Source: Bacteroides sp. (GTDB lineage Bacteria; Bacteroidota; Bacteroidia; Bacteroidales; Bacteroidaceae). Taken from it: DNA of 13,938 nt. This document shows, piece by piece, positions 13,841-13,938 of this stretch. Under the pieces are notes generated by a model, which had not been told where the DNA came from, searched no databases, and was given only the letters and a program-made list of their open reading frames with translations. The position numbers and the translations under genes were made by a program. The stretch is from NCBI GenBank assembly GCA_030529405.1, contig JAUMWZ010000028.1, forward strand, positions 1 through 13,938, read 5' to 3'. Within the stretch, counting starts at the first letter, position 1; each line of letters begins with the position of its first letter.

Positions 13841-13883
13841 CAGCCGCTTAGTTTGCATTAGACTCACTCGTAGCTGCAAATTT
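13834..13883 (+). other. Perfect 11-bp inverted repeat spanning the tRNA-Thr leader
   Basis: AAATTTGCAGC (13834-13844) and GCTGCAAATTT (13873-13883) are exact reverse complements, separated by 28 bases. The left arm contains most of the -7 promoter element; the right arm ends two bases before the first base of the tRNA. Because the left arm is at or before the expected transcription start, the two arms would not pair in the RNA, which suggests a DNA-level site if it is functional. Confidence 0.6.
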
Positions 13884-13884
13884 C

Positions 13885-13938
13885 GCCTCTTTAGCTCAGT
13901 TGGCCAGAGCACGTGATTTGTAATCTCGGGGTCGTTGG
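13885..13938 (+). tRNA. tRNA-Thr (anticodon UGU), 3' end beyond the window
   Basis: The gene begins GCCTCTT (acceptor 5' strand), then TA, D-stem GCTC/GAGC around AGTTGGCCA, and an anticodon arm with loop TTTGTAA at 13917-13923, giving anticodon TGT at 13919-13921, which reads ACA threonine codons. The anticodon stem has a T-T mismatch at its third pair (13914 and 13926). The window ends inside the T-stem at GTTGG, so the T-loop, the 3' acceptor strand and any encoded CCA are not visible. It follows hpf with its own promoter. Confidence 0.93.

Noticed and set aside
13850..13863. AGTTTGCATTAGAC in the tRNA leader as a lone 22-bp repeat unit
   Set aside because: It resembles the GTTTGCA plus AGAC part of the units but lacks the TATATA core and has no neighbour 22 bases away.
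12574..13938. Recombinase plus tRNA-Thr as the end of an integrated element
   Set aside because: The recombinase lies in a conserved rpsU-xerC-hpf housekeeping order, is of standard Xer length, and the tRNA 3' end where an attachment site would lie is outside the window; no cargo genes are seen.

Overview
The window looks like AT-rich chromosomal DNA from a member of the Bacteroidales (Bacteroidetes). Supporting signs are promoters of the Bacteroidetes type (TTG, 19-20 bases, then TAnnTTTG) before rpsU and the tRNA, start codons almost without Shine-Dalgarno sequences, and the housekeeping order rpsU - xerC-like recombinase - hpf - tRNA-Thr. Genus cannot be fixed from the sequence. There is no sign of a phage, plasmid, transposon, CRISPR array or defence island.

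Layout. Bases 154-4524 (minus strand) hold a four-gene tripartite efflux/export operon of the MacAB/LolCDE superfamily, transcribed ATPase, permease, permease, periplasmic adaptor. Bases 4780-5736 (plus) encode a ROK-family sugar kinase, followed by a stem-loop and a terminator. Bases 6132-11233 (plus) hold an exported M23 metallopeptidase, an exported C69 (Ntn-hydrolase) peptidase and a phosphohexomutase, closely spaced and ending at a bidirectional terminator shared with a convergent gamma-carbonic anhydrase-like gene (11344-11871, minus). Bases 12300-13794 (plus) hold rpsU, a XerC/D-type recombinase and hpf, then the first 54 bases of a tRNA-Thr(UGU) gene cut by the window end.

Working together. 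The ROK kinase (hexose to hexose-6-phosphate) and the phosphohexomutase (hexose-6-phosphate to hexose-1-phosphate) are consecutive steps toward nucleotide sugars or glycogen, separated by two secreted peptidases, one with a complete active site for cutting peptidoglycan peptides. The rpsU-xerC-hpf group joins a ribosomal protein with a ribosome hibernation factor, and hpf alone in this window has a near-perfect Shine-Dalgarno sequence.

The most unusual structure is non-coding. Four intergenic regions (4-91, 4654-4741, 5882-6013, 12003-12112) carry tandem arrays of a degenerate unit with an exact 22-base period. Each unit centres on a pseudo-palindrome close to AACTRTATAYAGTT, with a diverged linker often containing TTTGC. 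A weaker set of four units in the same period lies inside a permease gene (1799-1886). Exact period with diverged sequence suggests selection on spacing, as for a helically phased protein-binding array. I cannot name a known element that it matches.
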